From the NCBI RefSeq assembly GCF_010672525.1, contig NZ_JAAHGH010000033.1, positions 1 through 64,000 on the forward strand: a stretch of 64,000 nucleotides of DNA. The letters are read 5' to 3'. The translations under genes were made by a program, and so were the position numbers. Below are positions 1-8,772 of the stretch, piece by piece. Numbering within the stretch: the first letter of the stretch is position 1; each line of letters starts with the position of its first letter. This DNA comes from Okeania sp. SIO2B3 (GTDB lineage Bacteria > Cyanobacteriota > Cyanobacteriia > Cyanobacteriales > Microcoleaceae). The notes under the pieces are model-generated. The model made no database searches. It was not told the DNA's origin and was given only the letters and a program-made list of their open reading frames with translations.

Positions 1-204
1 GCCAAAATTGTTCAAATTGTGGTGAGGGGGTCCCCAAAAAATTACCAGAAAGAACTCATTATTGTGCCAATTGCTGTGTGATTATTGACCGCTATTTGTT
101 TGCGGAGCATGACAAACGGAAATGCAGTAATAAATATTAAAAATAGGGCGGTAGGGCATTCCGTTTTTAAAGCACGCGCTTGTCCGACGGGGTACCGGGA
201 CTGA
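1..204 (+). pseudogene. tnpB: 3' end of a TnpB gene (IS200/IS605 or IS607 type), frameshifted
   Basis: Frame 3 from base 3 reads the C-terminal zinc ribbon of TnpB: CSNCGEGVPKKL, then CANCCVIIDR, with four cysteines in CxxC...CxxC spacing. TnpB is the RNA-guided nuclease of these transposons; the ribbon is followed by the RuvC-III motif DRDxNAA. Here the frame leaves the family pattern right after DR (about base 92), runs through about 28 foreign bases containing GTTTGCGGAGCATGACAAAC, and stops at 138-140. The expected continuation (NAVINIKNRAVGHS) resumes in another frame and ends at the TGA at 202-204. The catalytic aspartate of RuvC-III is lost, so this is a dead gene. Its upstream part lies outside the window. 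Confidence 0.82.
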
Positions 205-254
205 GAAACGAGAAGCCTACGCCATACCTTAAGGTTGGCGTGGGAGTATGTCAC
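150..254 (+). ncRNA. omega-RNA-like right end of the tnpB element
   Basis: Directly after, and partly overlapping, the tnpB tail is a structured stretch ending in the hairpin arms CCTACGCCATACC and GGTTGGCGTGGG (from about 213) and then GTATGTCAC. The same layout (GAAGCC stem, loop, stem GGAG, a few bases, then GTCAC, GTGACA or GTCAAT) recurs at four other places in this window. It matches the known position of the TnpB guide RNA scaffold at the right end of such elements. Expression is not shown by sequence. Confidence 0.6.
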
Positions 255-261
255 ATATCAT

Positions 262-611
262 ACATCATTTCAGGAGCGGTTTTAAAGTAAACAGATAGTT
301 CAAAGCCGCTCCTACCATAGTAAAGTTTTTCAGTATTTACCGAAAAGCGACGTTGAATGCCCCCGTGTTTTAACCGGGGGATGAAAACAAGGGAGTCGTT
401 TAGACTAGACAACTAAAGTTTTCCTGTGCTATCATTTTTAACAAAAAGTAAGTAGAATGCTAGGTATTAGCCTTAGCCAACTGTGTAGGGGCACTTTTAC
501 CTGTCCCCAAAGAATATATCTTTGGTCAGCTAAGAATAGACGAAGCAACAGGATAAATCCGTGTTGCGTGGTATCTACTTAGAATCCCTGTGACTTGAAT
601 CCGGGGAGTAG
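262..611 (+). ncRNA. relic omega-RNA-like segment without tnpB
   Basis: This stretch has no credible reading frame but contains hairpins: GGAGCGG with CCGCTCC near 272-313, GCCCCCGTG with the GGGGG after it near 360-382, and a terminal hairpin AATCCCTGTG / CCGGGGAG ending in GTCAAT at 611-616. The terminal block matches the right-end pattern of the tnpB elements in this window. The last bases overlap the stop codon of the cupin gene on the other strand. I infer a decayed element end next to the first one. Confidence 0.4.
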
Positions 612-977
612 TCAATCAGAATCACGATTTACAGTATGAGGGGAAAAAGCAGGCAGACAAATGGCAACATATTCTGCTCCCTCAGCACCAGGTGTACTGT
701 ATTTTACCCATTCTCCTTTGCGAGCTATTACTGCTTGGCCAGCACTAACTTCTAACTGACCGCCTTCAAACTCAACACATAGTTTTCCCTTTAGTACCAG
801 AGTAAATTCATCAAATTCTGGCATTTGACCTGGTTCCATCCAACCACTTGGAGAGCGCATTTGAGCAATACTAATAGCATCTGTTTGACTATTGACACGA
901 CCAATATACTCATCAATTTGCTTCGGTTTATTACCTGTAGGTTCAATCCGAGTTGGTTTTTCAATCAATTGTGGCAT
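612..977 (-). CDS. cupin-domain protein
   Basis: This is a 121-aa soluble protein with a single small beta-barrel cupin domain spanning residues 40-110. The motifs PEFDEFTLVLKGKLCVEFEGG and the glycine-rich turn before AGQAVIARKGEWVKYS are the two cupin half-motifs. The usual metal-binding histidines are poorly conserved (E/D/E instead of HxH), so metal binding is uncertain. It resembles EutQ-like cupins; the substrate is unknown. It follows accB by 14 bases on the same strand and is probably cotranscribed. Its TGA stop falls in the GTCAAT terminus of the relic element downstream, so the C-terminus (NRDSD) may have been reset by that insertion. Confidence 0.75.
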   Translation of the reverse strand: MPQLIEKPTRIEPTGNKPKQIDEYIGRVNSQTDAISIAQMRSPSGWMEPGQMPEFDEFTLVLKGKLCVEFEGGQLEVSAGQAVIARKGEWVKYSTPGAEGAEYVAICLPAFSPHTVNRDSD

Positions 978-991
978 GATTTTTATACACT

Positions 992-1489
992 CTAGTTGGG
1001 GTTAACTAACATTAAAGGCTGATTATATTCTACAGGTTGCCCATTTTCGATTAAAATTTCTACTATTTGTCCAGATACCTCTGCTTCAATCTCATTCATA
1101 ACTTTCATCGCTTCAATAATACAAACTACTTGGCCAGAAGTAATTCGATCGCCCACTTCTACAAATGATGGTTCATCAGGAGCAGGAGCGCGGTAAAAAG
1201 TGCCCACAACTGGAGATAAAATTTCTTCAAATTTGCTTGAGACTGTAGGAGGTGTTCCTGGAGTCATAGGAGAAGTTTTGGTTGCTGTTGTGTTTAATTG
1301 GGTAGCACCAGGAGAAACAAATTCGGAAGGGTCAGTCCCATCGGCAGAAGACAATGAGAGGCGATCGCTAAATGAAGTTCCTTTACGTACTGTTAATTCC
1401 AAATCTCCACTTTTTAAAGTCAACTCCGAAATATTAGTTTGGTCTATTGCTGTTAGTAGTTCTCGCAGTTGATGTAAATCTAATTGCAC
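992..1489 (-). CDS. accB: biotin carboxyl carrier protein of acetyl-CoA carboxylase
   Basis: AccB carries the biotin that is carboxylated by AccC and passed to AccA/AccD to make malonyl-CoA, the first step of fatty acid synthesis. The 165-aa protein has the usual layout: an N-terminal helical part ([19 protein letters not shown]), a Pro/Ser/Thr-rich linker at about 45-85 and a C-terminal biotinyl domain with [12 protein letters not shown], where Lys129 is the biotinylation site. Length and start at MQLDLHQL match the family. In cyanobacteria accB commonly follows efp, as here on the same strand, but the gap of about 460 bases is unusually long. The cupin gene follows closely. Confidence 0.96.
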   Translation of the reverse strand: MQLDLHQLRELLTAIDQTNISELTLKSGDLELTVRKGTSFSDRLSLSSADGTDPSEFVSPGATQLNTTATKTSPMTPGTPPTVSSKFEEILSPVVGTFYRAPAPDEPSFVEVGDRITSGQVVCIIEAMKVMNEIEAEVSGQIVEILIENGQPVEYNQPLMLVNPN

Positions 1490-1947
1490 TGTTTTTATAT
1501 CCTCATTTAATCGGCGTTCAACTCAATTAATTAATATTGAATAAAAAGAAGAGTTTATTACTGTCTTAGTATAGATGTAGAAGTGTGAAATTCAAAGCCA
1601 TAATTTTTTTTACTTACAGAAGTTAGCTTGAAATTTAGGTGATAGCATAATTACCATATACTTATTAATCAAAAAACAATGTAGAAGTTTCTAGAAAAAT
1701 ACAAGGGGCTTAATTCCTGCCATAAATACTGAATTATACTTCTTAATAAAACCAAAATTAAAATGAATTCTAATTTATTTAATTAAAATTTTACCTATTT
1801 TTTCTCTCTCTCAAGTACATCTGAAAATATGATCAAGGGGCTTTGTGCGGCAGTAATTCCGCACATTTATTAAGCCCTGTAAACAGACCTCAGAATTACG
1901 CAATCAATGCATAACTTACCTTCTACAATAAATCTAGTTTTCTACTA
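1490..1947. other. intergenic gap between efp and accB with a nested hairpin
   Basis: No gene is visible in this 458-base gap. Between 1837 and 1877 there is a nested inverted repeat: outer arms GGGGCTT / AAGCCC, inner arms GTGCGG (1845-1850) / CCGCAC (1859-1864). Read on the minus strand it lies about 70 bases after the efp stop and could attenuate or end transcription before accB, though no clear T-run follows. The inner arm resembles the GTGCGG end of the small element at 2941-3189, so it may instead be a mobile-repeat scar. Confidence 0.4.
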
Positions 1948-2505
1948 TTACTCTCTACCCAAATAAGAATCATTTCGAGTATCGATCTTAATCCGTTCTC
2001 CTTTAGATATAAATAAAGGAACCATAATTTGAGCCCCTGTTTCGACAATAGCAGGTTTACTACCACCAGTAGCAGTATCTCCTTTAACACCAGGGTCAGT
2101 TTCAGTTACTTCTAAAACTACTGATTTGGGTAGTTCCACTTCTATTATTTGTTCGCCCCACTGAATAACATTAACCTCCATACCTTCAGTTAGATACTTA
2201 ACACCTTCGCCAATTTGTTCTGAACTTAAACTGGCCTCCTCATAGGTTTTCATATCCATAAACACAAATTGGTCAGCATCTTTATAAGTATGCTGCATTT
2301 CTCTCTTGTCCAAAGTAGCTTGAGGTACTGTTTCACCAGCTCTAAATGTTCTTTCCACTACACTACCAGTTTGTGAATTTTTGAGCTTTGTTCGGACAAA
2401 AGCAGAACCTTTGCCTGGTTTAACGTGCAGAGATTCTACCACCCGCCAAACTGAACCATCCAATTCAATAGTCACACCGGGGCGAAAATCATTACTAGAA
2501 ATCAT
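1948..2505 (-). CDS. efp: translation elongation factor P
   Basis: EF-P binds between the P and E sites of the ribosome and relieves stalling at polyproline. The 185-aa length is standard. Domain I carries [10 protein letters not shown] with the tip residue Lys32, the position modified in many bacteria. Domains II and III follow (residues ~65-185), with SYLGRE at the C-terminus as in most EF-P proteins. No epmA- or epmB-like gene is in the window. Start ATG at 2505 fits the conserved [11 protein letters not shown]-terminus. Confidence 0.97.
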   Translation of the reverse strand: MISSNDFRPGVTIELDGSVWRVVESLHVKPGKGSAFVRTKLKNSQTGSVVERTFRAGETVPQATLDKREMQHTYKDADQFVFMDMKTYEEASLSSEQIGEGVKYLTEGMEVNVIQWGEQIIEVELPKSVVLEVTETDPGVKGDTATGGSKPAIVETGAQIMVPLFISKGERIKIDTRNDSYLGRE

Positions 2506-2822
2506 ATAACAACGTTATTGCGGTTTTTAATTAAATTATCAGATTAGAACTTAACATTAGACATCGTACAATATTCGGGAGTCAGAAAAATTGTCAAATA
2601 TCGTGGGAGTAGAAAGCAATTTTTAGCACCTCGTCAAAATAATTTTATGTAAAATCTCTGATGTCTGGCGATCAAAATCAAAAGTTTTTTTCTCTCAGAC
2701 ATATTAAGGCATATAATAGTACGTTATGTTCTTAAGACAATAAACTTGAGTTATTTGCGCAGCATTCCCCTAGGAAAAGGCAACAACTCTAGAAGGCAAA
2801 ATGTCTTAACCTTAAATGCGTA

Positions 2823-3217
2823 ATATCATGTCCGGGTAATTAGTGATTAAAAAAACTTTCTCCTTCTATTCTTCTTTCTTTTCTCCTGACTCCTGACTCC
2901 TGACTTCTGAATTCTAACTCCTGAGTCGTTTATTTATAACCCACATTCCGCACTTCAATTTGTAATATTCTAAGTAATATATAATTCTGTAGCTTGGTAG
3001 GTATTTATACTATGCAAATCATCTCAATTACTTTTTCGTTGATCAAATTCTGAGTAAACAATTAATCATAAATACTTACTTGATTGTTTACTCAATCACG
3101 ACAGCTATGATTTTCTCCTAAATTCTGAGTTCTGAGTTCTGAGTTCTGACTCCTTCTTATAAACTACATTTTGTGGTGCGGAATGTGGGTTATAACTGTT
3201 CAACCGGACATGACATA
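2823..3217. mobile_element. small inverted-repeat element, family B (ends ATATCATGTCCGG), interrupted
   Basis: The left end ATATCATGTCCGG (2823-2835) is matched by an inverted right end CCGGACATGACA (3204-3215). Other copies in the window lie at 12390-12529, 51699-51842 and 59487-59686, with a left-end fragment at about 52345. They share GATAATTAGTGAT-like DNA inside the left end and TTATAACTGTTCAACC inside the right end. No coding capacity is seen, so it would be a MITE moved in trans. This copy is split by the family A element at 2941-3189. Confidence 0.7.
2941..3189. mobile_element. small inverted-repeat element, family A (ends CCACATTCCGCAC), nested
   Basis: Perfect 13-bp inverted ends CCACATTCCGCAC (2941-2953) and GTGCGGAATGTGG (3176-3188) bound about 249 bases without a gene. 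Direct repeats TTATAAC flank it at 2934-2940 and 3190-3196. The uninterrupted family B copy at 51699-51842 has TTATAAC only once at this place, which supports a 7-base target duplication. A second, inverted copy lies at 5520-5800, with an alignable interior (for example TATTTATACTATGCAAATCA). Confidence 0.8.
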
Positions 3218-3362
3218 ACACTATATCTCTATATCTATTGCCTATTGCCATACATCAACAAAACTAACTGGCGACCAAATCTAAAACCTAATTTTTCCCC
3301 CCAAAAATCCTATGAGTGTGGACAGCCATGTAATATTAGTAAGGGAATAAAAATTCATAAGT

Positions 3363-4502
3363 ATGCTAAATCTACACAATTCCGTAATTAACACTTGTAA
3401 ACGCTTGCTTAAAACTGGCATTCTAGCACTATTACTTTTCACTTTGTCTGTTGGTCTTAGTGCTGCTTGGTGGGACTTTGGTGGTGGCACAACAACTCGT
3501 GAAAGCCGTTTGCCCCAGGGCGATCCGATTACCGATGGTAAGGCATTATTAAGGTATGCTCTACCGATAGACAATGAACCAGTGCGTAAAATACAAAGCA
3601 GTCTGGAAGATATTTCTAATAGACTGCGAGGTAAACGTTGGACTCCTGTTAGTAGTGATATTGCTGCTGCATCTAGGGTTCTTAATATTAGTAAATCTAA
3701 GTTATTAGCTAGTGTTCCTGAGTCGAAACAATCTGAGGCAGAGGCCATAATTGAACAACTTGATCAGGGCATTATTAATATTCGAGAAGTTGCTGAAGCT
3801 AAAGATGGGGAACAAGTATTGGAGCAACGGGCACAACTACTGGCATTAGTGGGTCAGCTTGAAGAGTTGATGCTAGAAGGGTTTCCGTTTGAAGTTCCTT
3901 CAGAGTTTGTTAATTTACCTCAACTCAAAGGTCGCGCTACTATTAAGATGGAAACGGAAAAAGGTTCTTTGACTTTGGTTGTTGATGGTTATAGTGCCCC
4001 TATTACTGCTGGTAATTTTGTAGATTTAGTTCAGAGGGGTTTTTACGATGGCCTAGAGTTTATTCGCTCAGAACAGTCTTATGTTTTGCAAACTGGAGAT
4101 CCTCCTGGCCCAGAAGTTGGTTTTATTGACCCTGATAGTGGTGAGTATCGTAATATCCCACTGGAAATTTTGGTCAAGGGAGATGAGGAACCAATATATA
4201 GTTTTACTTTAGAAGAAATTGGTCGTTTTCGGGAACAACCTGTTCTACCTTTTTCTGCTTATGGTACAGTGGCAATGGCTCGTCCTGAATCTGAAAATGA
4301 TGGTGGTTCTTCTCAATTTTTCTTTTTCTTATTCCAACCAGAGTTAACGCCTGCAGGAGTAAATTTACTGGATGGTCGTTATACGGTTTTTGGTTATGTT
4401 GTGGAAGGGAAAAAGATTTTGGAAAAATTAGGTAAAGGAGACAAAATTATTTCTGCGAAGGTAGTTGCTGGATTAGAAAATCTTGTTGAACCTGAAGCTT
4501 AA
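3363..4502 (+). CDS. thylakoid-lumen type cyclophilin (peptidyl-prolyl isomerase, CYP38/TLP40-like)
   Basis: The 379-aa protein has a signal peptide (residues 1-35, LALLLFTLSVGLSAAWW), a helical N-terminal region (~60-175) and a C-terminal cyclophilin domain (~190-375). The latter contains TAGNFVDLVQRGFYDGLEF, the YGTVAMAR-type core and GGSSQFFFFLFQ. This domain order is that of plant CYP38/TLP40, needed for photosystem II assembly, and its cyanobacterial homologues. Isomerase activity may be weak, as some active-site residues of classical cyclophilins are changed (known for CYP38). Start ATG at 3363 precedes the signal peptide. Long A+T-rich gaps on both sides suggest a lone gene. Confidence 0.88.
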   Translation: MLNLHNSVINTCKRLLKTGILALLLFTLSVGLSAAWWDFGGGTTTRESRLPQGDPITDGKALLRYALPIDNEPVRKIQSSLEDISNRLRGKRWTPVSSDIAAASRVLNISKSKLLASVPESKQSEAEAIIEQLDQGIINIREVAEAKDGEQVLEQRAQLLALVGQLEELMLEGFPFEVPSEFVNLPQLKGRATIKMETEKGSLTLVVDGYSAPITAGNFVDLVQRGFYDGLEFIRSEQSYVLQTGDPPGPEVGFIDPDSGEYRNIPLEILVKGDEEPIYSFTLEEIGRFREQPVLPFSAYGTVAMARPESENDGGSSQFFFFLFQPELTPAGVNLLDGRYTVFGYVVEGKKILEKLGKGDKIISAKVVAGLENLVEPEA

Positions 4503-5015
4503 AATAATTAGGTCAAACTGAGTCTAAAATTAGGGTAATTGGATAATTTAGTGACTAAAATTATCTTGAGATTTTAAGACTAAGCTACCAATTACTCTAA
4601 TTAGTTTAAATCATAAAATTTCTAGCTATAAAAATAGAAAAAATTTAGGATAACTAGGGCAAAGATAATAAATATTCATTTATTTTATTGCACTACTCTT
4701 AATAAGCTTAATAGGTAAAAAAAAATTACTATACATCCATAGTTTTGGTAAGGATTCAGCCATTATTTGAGTAATATTGAGTTATGAGCAAGTAGCTAAT
4801 TTATTTCAAACTTTTAATTCTGTTAAATCTTTTAACTTTGACTCCTTCTTTAAGGGCAATTAAGTTAATAGTTTATGGCTGATAGCTGACACCTGAATGC
4901 TTATTAGTTTTGTTTTTTATTCTGCATTTTGCTCTACCTAATATTCTAAATTTATCCCTCGGATTTTTGGTTTATTCTGATTTATTACTTCTTACTTCTT
5001 TCTCTTTTTGATCGA
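4503..5015. other. intergenic gap, nothing recognised
   Basis: This 513-base A+T-rich gap has no credible gene, no element ends and no strong hairpin that I could find. It contains runs such as TAAAAAAAAATTAC and short stretches resembling the genome's low-complexity CTGATAGCTGACACCTGA filler. Confidence 0.5.
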
Positions 5016-5333
5016 ATGGCTATTATCGAATTCGTAATACTCACAGGATTAGGAATTATATTAGGTGGATTTATTTTTAATATATCTAATGATAGGCAAC
5101 AACAGCGTATTTTAGATGATGCTTTTTACAGATTACTAGAACTACAAAATGGTAAAATTTCTTTGATTCAATTAGCTGCTGCTGCTAAACTTGATGCTCA
5201 AATAGCTCAGAAATATCTTGAACGTCAAGCACAAGTTTTTACCGCAACTTTAGAAATTGACGAGCAAGGAGATACATTCTACAGATTTCCTAAACTAAGT
5301 TTACCTTCTGTTTTAGATAAACAACAATGGTAA
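5016..5333 (+). CDS. small membrane-anchored protein with winged-helix-like tail
   Basis: This 105-aa protein has one N-terminal membrane helix (residues 4-23, IEFVILTGLGIILGGFIF) and a soluble C-terminal part. That part (LLELQNGKISLIQLAAAAKLDAQIAQKYLERQA) looks like a small helix-turn-helix or winged-helix fold, as in many cyanobacterial proteins of unknown role. No catalytic motif is seen. I do not know its function. Start ATG at 5016 gives a natural N-terminal anchor. Confidence 0.7.
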   Translation: MAIIEFVILTGLGIILGGFIFNISNDRQQQRILDDAFYRLLELQNGKISLIQLAAAAKLDAQIAQKYLERQAQVFTATLEIDEQGDTFYRFPKLSLPSVLDKQQW

Positions 5334-5519
5334 GGAATTAGGTCTGAGGTGTTATTATTGAGATTTTATAACAAGTCTGAAACAAAGCATTTTACAAATA
5401 ATTTGAGTAATTAAAAGATTTTCATTCGTTATGTCTGTTTGACTGAAAATAGAGATTACCCTCATAAATTTTGAAAGACTATTTACCGAAAAATTGTGAT
5501 TTAAAGCATCCCCTTTTAA

Positions 5520-5800
5520 CCTACATTCCGCACGACAAAATGTAGCAACCGAAGAAGGAGTCAGGAGACAACCCACCCCCGCCCCTCCCAGGAGGGGAAC
5601 TCAGGAGACAGAATTTTAGAAGAAAATCATAGCTGCCGTGATTGAGTAATCATGTATAGCAAGTATTTATGCGTAAATTTTTTACTCGGAATTTGATCAA
5701 CGAAAAAAGTAATTAAGATGATTTGCATAGTATAAATATCTACCAAGCTACGGATTTATATACTACTTTTAATGTTACGCTCTTGACGTGCGGAATGTGG
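5520..5800. mobile_element. second copy of small element family A, inverted
   Basis: Bounded by CTACATTCCGCAC (5521, one mismatch to the family end) and GTGCGGAATGTGG (5788-5800). Its interior is the reverse complement of 2941-3189 in long stretches, for example TTTGCATAGTATAAATA (5721). A block of low-complexity CAGGAGACAACCCACC filler is present on the left side and absent from the first copy. No gene is inside. Confidence 0.72.
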
Positions 5801-6035
5801 TTTTTAAAGCTATCCCTGATCAGGAACTCCTGAAAATCTTGTGGGAAGCAGGGGAGCAGGGGAAAAGGGAAGAAAGAATCATAGTAGATAGGAAAAACTA
5901 CTTAAGTTATCAAAAAAAATGTACTTTTTCACACACTTTTTCTCTCACAAAAACCTTGGAAAGACTTATAGATAACTTGTCTATTTTGTCAATCTTTATG
6001 TTAATAAAAATGTTTATAAAGCATAGCCTTTTAAA

Positions 6036-6183
6036 AGGATAAAAGCGGTCGAGGGATGTCGAGGTTTCCTTGCTATATCCAATCGACCAAGAGAAGAAAA
6101 ATTTTCCTTTTAGTCAATCCTCTTCTTTTAAAGGAAAGAATTGTTAATAATTAATTATTAATTATTAATTATTAATTATTAAT
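6036..6183. repeat. palindrome-rich interspersed repeat, family G
   Basis: This copy reads AAGCGGTCGAGGGATG, then GAGGTTTCCTTGCTATATCC, AATCGACCAAGAGAAG, CAATCCTCTTC and ends in repeated TAATTATTAATTA. Related copies lie at about 14098-14218, 15628-15742, 19796-19972, 22903-23007, 28690-28850 and 46030-46290. The family carries inverted pairs GGTCGA/TCGACC, GGCGAGG/CCTCGCC and CTCCTTTAAAGGAG. This copy ends about 10 bases from the lepB stop and may form its 3' hairpin. Confidence 0.6.
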
Positions 6184-6192
6184 TGTTGAACC

Positions 6193-6798
6193 CTACTCCC
6201 TAATTAATAGTCCAAATCTTGGATAAGGCCAAAAGCGAAATATAGCCCTACCTATAATATTTTTCTTAGGCAAAAAACCCCAAACATGAGAGTCATTACT
6301 ATTATTACGATTATCTCCCATCACAAAATATTGATTTTCAGGAACTTCGACTGAAATTGGCAAAGTATATTCAGGAGGTTCAGCAATATAATTTTCAGTC
6401 AGCGGTTGGTCATTTATATACACTAGACCATTCTCAATTCTAATAGTATCTCCTGGCAGGCCAATAACTCTTTTGATAAAAGCTTGATTTTTAACATAAC
6501 CATAGCGTTGTAACTGTTGGGGTGGTTGAAAAACAATAATATCCCCTGCTACTGGTGGATGAAAATGATAAGATACTTTTTCCACCACTAGGCGATCGCC
6601 TACTTCTAAAGTAGGTATCATTGAGTCTGAAGGTATATATCTTGGCTCTGCAATGAATATTCTGACTAATAAAGATAAGCATAAAGCGATCGCCAAAACT
6701 TTAATATTTTCTTTTTGTTCTTGCCATATTTTTAACCACCAGGGAGTTGTTGAGTTAGTTGTTATTGGTTGATTTAAGGATTCTTTTTCTGATGTCAT
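6193..6798 (-). CDS. lepB: signal peptidase I
   Basis: LepB cleaves signal peptides from secreted proteins at the membrane. The 201-aa sequence has a cytoplasmic N-terminus, one membrane helix (~34-50, VLAIALCLSLLVRIFIA) and the peptidase S26 catalytic domain. The serine is Ser59 in PSDSMIPTL and the general base is Lys109 in IKRVIGLPGD. Box E, MGDNRNNSNDSHVWG, is near residues 160-175. Length fits cyanobacterial LepB. It is a lone gene between repeat clusters. Confidence 0.96.
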   Translation of the reverse strand: MTSEKESLNQPITTNSTTPWWLKIWQEQKENIKVLAIALCLSLLVRIFIAEPRYIPSDSMIPTLEVGDRLVVEKVSYHFHPPVAGDIIVFQPPQQLQRYGYVKNQAFIKRVIGLPGDTIRIENGLVYINDQPLTENYIAEPPEYTLPISVEVPENQYFVMGDNRNNSNDSHVWGFLPKKNIIGRAIFRFWPYPRFGLLIRE

Positions 6799-7039
6799 TT
6801 CTATAATTTTATTCTTGAGTATTTCTATACTATAGCAAAACTCCTGGGAATGAGAATTTATCTATTCTAAATATATATAGTAATCCTATTTCGGTTGCTG
6901 GTAAAAATATCTTTGAATTTAAGAAACAGGAAATAGGGGTAAAAGCTTGAGAGTTTTTATATATCCTAAAATTTTTTACAAATGATTTATGATTGCTATA
7001 GTACTATGATTTTTACCTACTATATACAATACATATATT

Positions 7040-7297
7040 AAAATTGTGGCGTTGCTGAGGGGCGGGATGAATCTTTTTTAAACAGGTAAATCTCATGCTT
7101 AATACTTCTTTTTTATCCAAGCATACAATTCATCCCACAAATATGCAAAGCCTCTCCTTCTATTCCTCTTTCTTCTTCTTTATTCCTTCCTGAGGACTGA
7201 GTTCTGACTTCCCCTCCTGGGAGGAGCGCGCGGGTGGGTTGACTCCTAAGTAATTAAGGTTAATATCATACACGCTATTCAGCAACGCCAAAATTGT
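7040..7297. mobile_element. small inverted-repeat element, family D (ends GGCGTTGCTGA)
   Basis: Left end AAATTGTGGCGTTGCTGA (7041-7058) and right end TCAGCAACGCCAAAATTG (7280-7297) are inverted repeats. The interior is low-complexity filler (CTTCCCCTCCTGGGAGG and similar) without a gene. The right ~85 bases recur at 52420-52502, where they run into the 3' end of phoH. Confidence 0.65.
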
Positions 7298-7476
7298 TTA
7301 TATAATCTGAAAGATTAAAATATTGGCTATATATTTTCTCCTTTTTCAGGGGGTTATGTGAGATATTCCGTAGCGATAATTATTCTATTTCATATAAAGT
7401 AATCATCAATAGTATAATTAGTGTAAATTTGTAATTTTTTCACAAATTTACCACTCGATCTATTCTTTATAATTCT
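7298..7476. other. upstream region of the rloA-like gene
   Basis: This is A+T-rich leader DNA without a gene. A hexamer pair such as TTGTAA (7429) and TATTCTTTATAAT (7461-7473) could serve as a promoter just upstream of the ATG at 7477, but spacing is poor and I do not assign one firmly. No clear Shine-Dalgarno site is seen before 7477. Confidence 0.25.
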
Positions 7477-8772
7477 ATGCTGATTCAATTCAGTGTTGGT
7501 AACTATTTATCTTTTAAAAAAAATGTCACTTTGAGTATGGTGGCGACAGAGGTGACTGCCCAAAATAACAGTGTTGATGAAAATAATATTTTTCAAGTTG
7601 ATGATGAATTAAATTTGCTGAAAAGTTGTGCTGTTTATGGCGCCAATGCTAGTGGCAAAAGTAATCTAATTAAAGCATTAGATTTTATGCGTCGGTTTGT
7701 GCTTAATTCTTCAAAAGAAACTCAGATAGAAGATGCTATTAATATAGAGGAGTTTAGATTAAGTACGGCAACGGAAGGAAAACCTTCTTTTTTTGAAATA
7801 GTTTTTATTTTAGACCATAAATTATATAGGTATGGTTTTGAAGTCGATAAAAAACAAGTGGTTTCTGAATGGTTATTTTATGTGCCAAAAGTTAGGGAGA
7901 CTAGACTATTTGAACGTGATGAAAATGGCATCGAGATGACTAATGTATTTAGTGAAAATCAGTATTTTGGTAAATTAATTGCTGATAAGACGAGAAATAA
8001 TGCTCTTTTTCTGTCTGTAAATGCTCAATTTAATAGCAAAATCTCTACAAGTATTTTGCGGTGGTTTAGAGATTTGAATATAATTTCCGGATTACATAGC
8101 AATTTTTATCAACAAGTAACAGTTGAATATTTTAAAGATAGTAAATACAAAAATGAAATTATTCAATTAATTAAGGAATGGGACTTAGGTATTGATGATA
8201 TTAAAATTGAGACCAAAAAGGTTTTACAAGAACAGTTACCTAATTTTATTTCAGAGGAATTTAGAAAATTCATGCTAGATTCTGGAGCACTAACTGATGA
8301 TATTCAAAGTTTTCATAAGAAGTATAACTCTGAAGGAAAAGTGGAATCTTTAGAAGTATTTGATTTTGAGAAAAATGAGTCAGAAGGAACTAAAAAATTG
8401 TTTGCTTTTGCCGTGCCAATTTTAGATACTTTAAAGAATGGAGAAATTTTAATAATTGATGAACTTGATGCTAGGTTACATCCAATCATCACTCGCGCAA
8501 TTATTGATTTATTTAACTCTAAGAAAACAAATCCTAAAAACGCCCAACTTATTTTTACGACTCACGATACTAATTTACTTAGTAATAAAATTTTTAGACG
8601 AGACCAGATATGGTTTACAGAAAAAAATCGGCAGGGAGCGACTGATTTATATTCTTTAGTTGAATACAAAGTACCGAATGATGCGACTTTTGAAAGTGAT
8701 TATATTAAGGGTAAATATGGAGCTATACCTTTTCTTGATAATTTCACTGAATTATTTGAAAAAAATGGCTAA
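7477..8772 (+). CDS. RloA-like (AbiL-type) AAA/ABC ATPase, predicted anti-phage subunit
   Basis: This 431-aa protein is an SMC/OLD-like ATPase. It starts with the family pattern MLIQFSVGNYLSFKKNVTLSM, has Walker A GANASGKS at residues 55-62 (Lys61) and Walker B ILIIDELDARLHP near 322-334. A D-loop-like and H-loop region, LIFTTHDTNLL, lies near 361. Such ATPases paired with RloB (DUF/TOPRIM) proteins are known as RloAB or AbiLi/AbiLii, originally seen inside restriction loci and in lactococcal abortive infection. The next gene is RloB-like and overlaps its stop by 8 bases (ATGGCTAA), indicating translational coupling. No restriction genes lie nearby. Activity is inferred from family. Confidence 0.85.
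   Translation: MLIQFSVGNYLSFKKNVTLSMVATEVTAQNNSVDENNIFQVDDELNLLKSCAVYGANASGKSNLIKALDFMRRFVLNSSKETQIEDAINIEEFRLSTATEGKPSFFEIVFILDHKLYRYGFEVDKKQVVSEWLFYVPKVRETRLFERDENGIEMTNVFSENQYFGKLIADKTRNNALFLSVNAQFNSKISTSILRWFRDLNIISGLHSNFYQQVTVEYFKDSKYKNEIIQLIKEWDLGIDDIKIETKKVLQEQLPNFISEEFRKFMLDSGALTDDIQSFHKKYNSEGKVESLEVFDFEKNESEGTKKLFAFAVPILDTLKNGEILIIDELDARLHPIITRAIIDLFNSKKTNPKNAQLIFTTHDTNLLSNKIFRRDQIWFTEKNRQGATDLYSLVEYKVPNDATFESDYIKGKYGAIPFLDNFTELFEKNG

Noticed and set aside
42-254. Minus-strand 70-aa open frame at the window start
   Set aside because: It is antisense to the tnpB tail and its omega-RNA-like end, which explain the region better.
5788-6042. Plus-strand 84-aa open frame
   Set aside because: It begins inside the terminal repeat of a family A element and reads through a family G repeat; no ribosome site or protein pattern.
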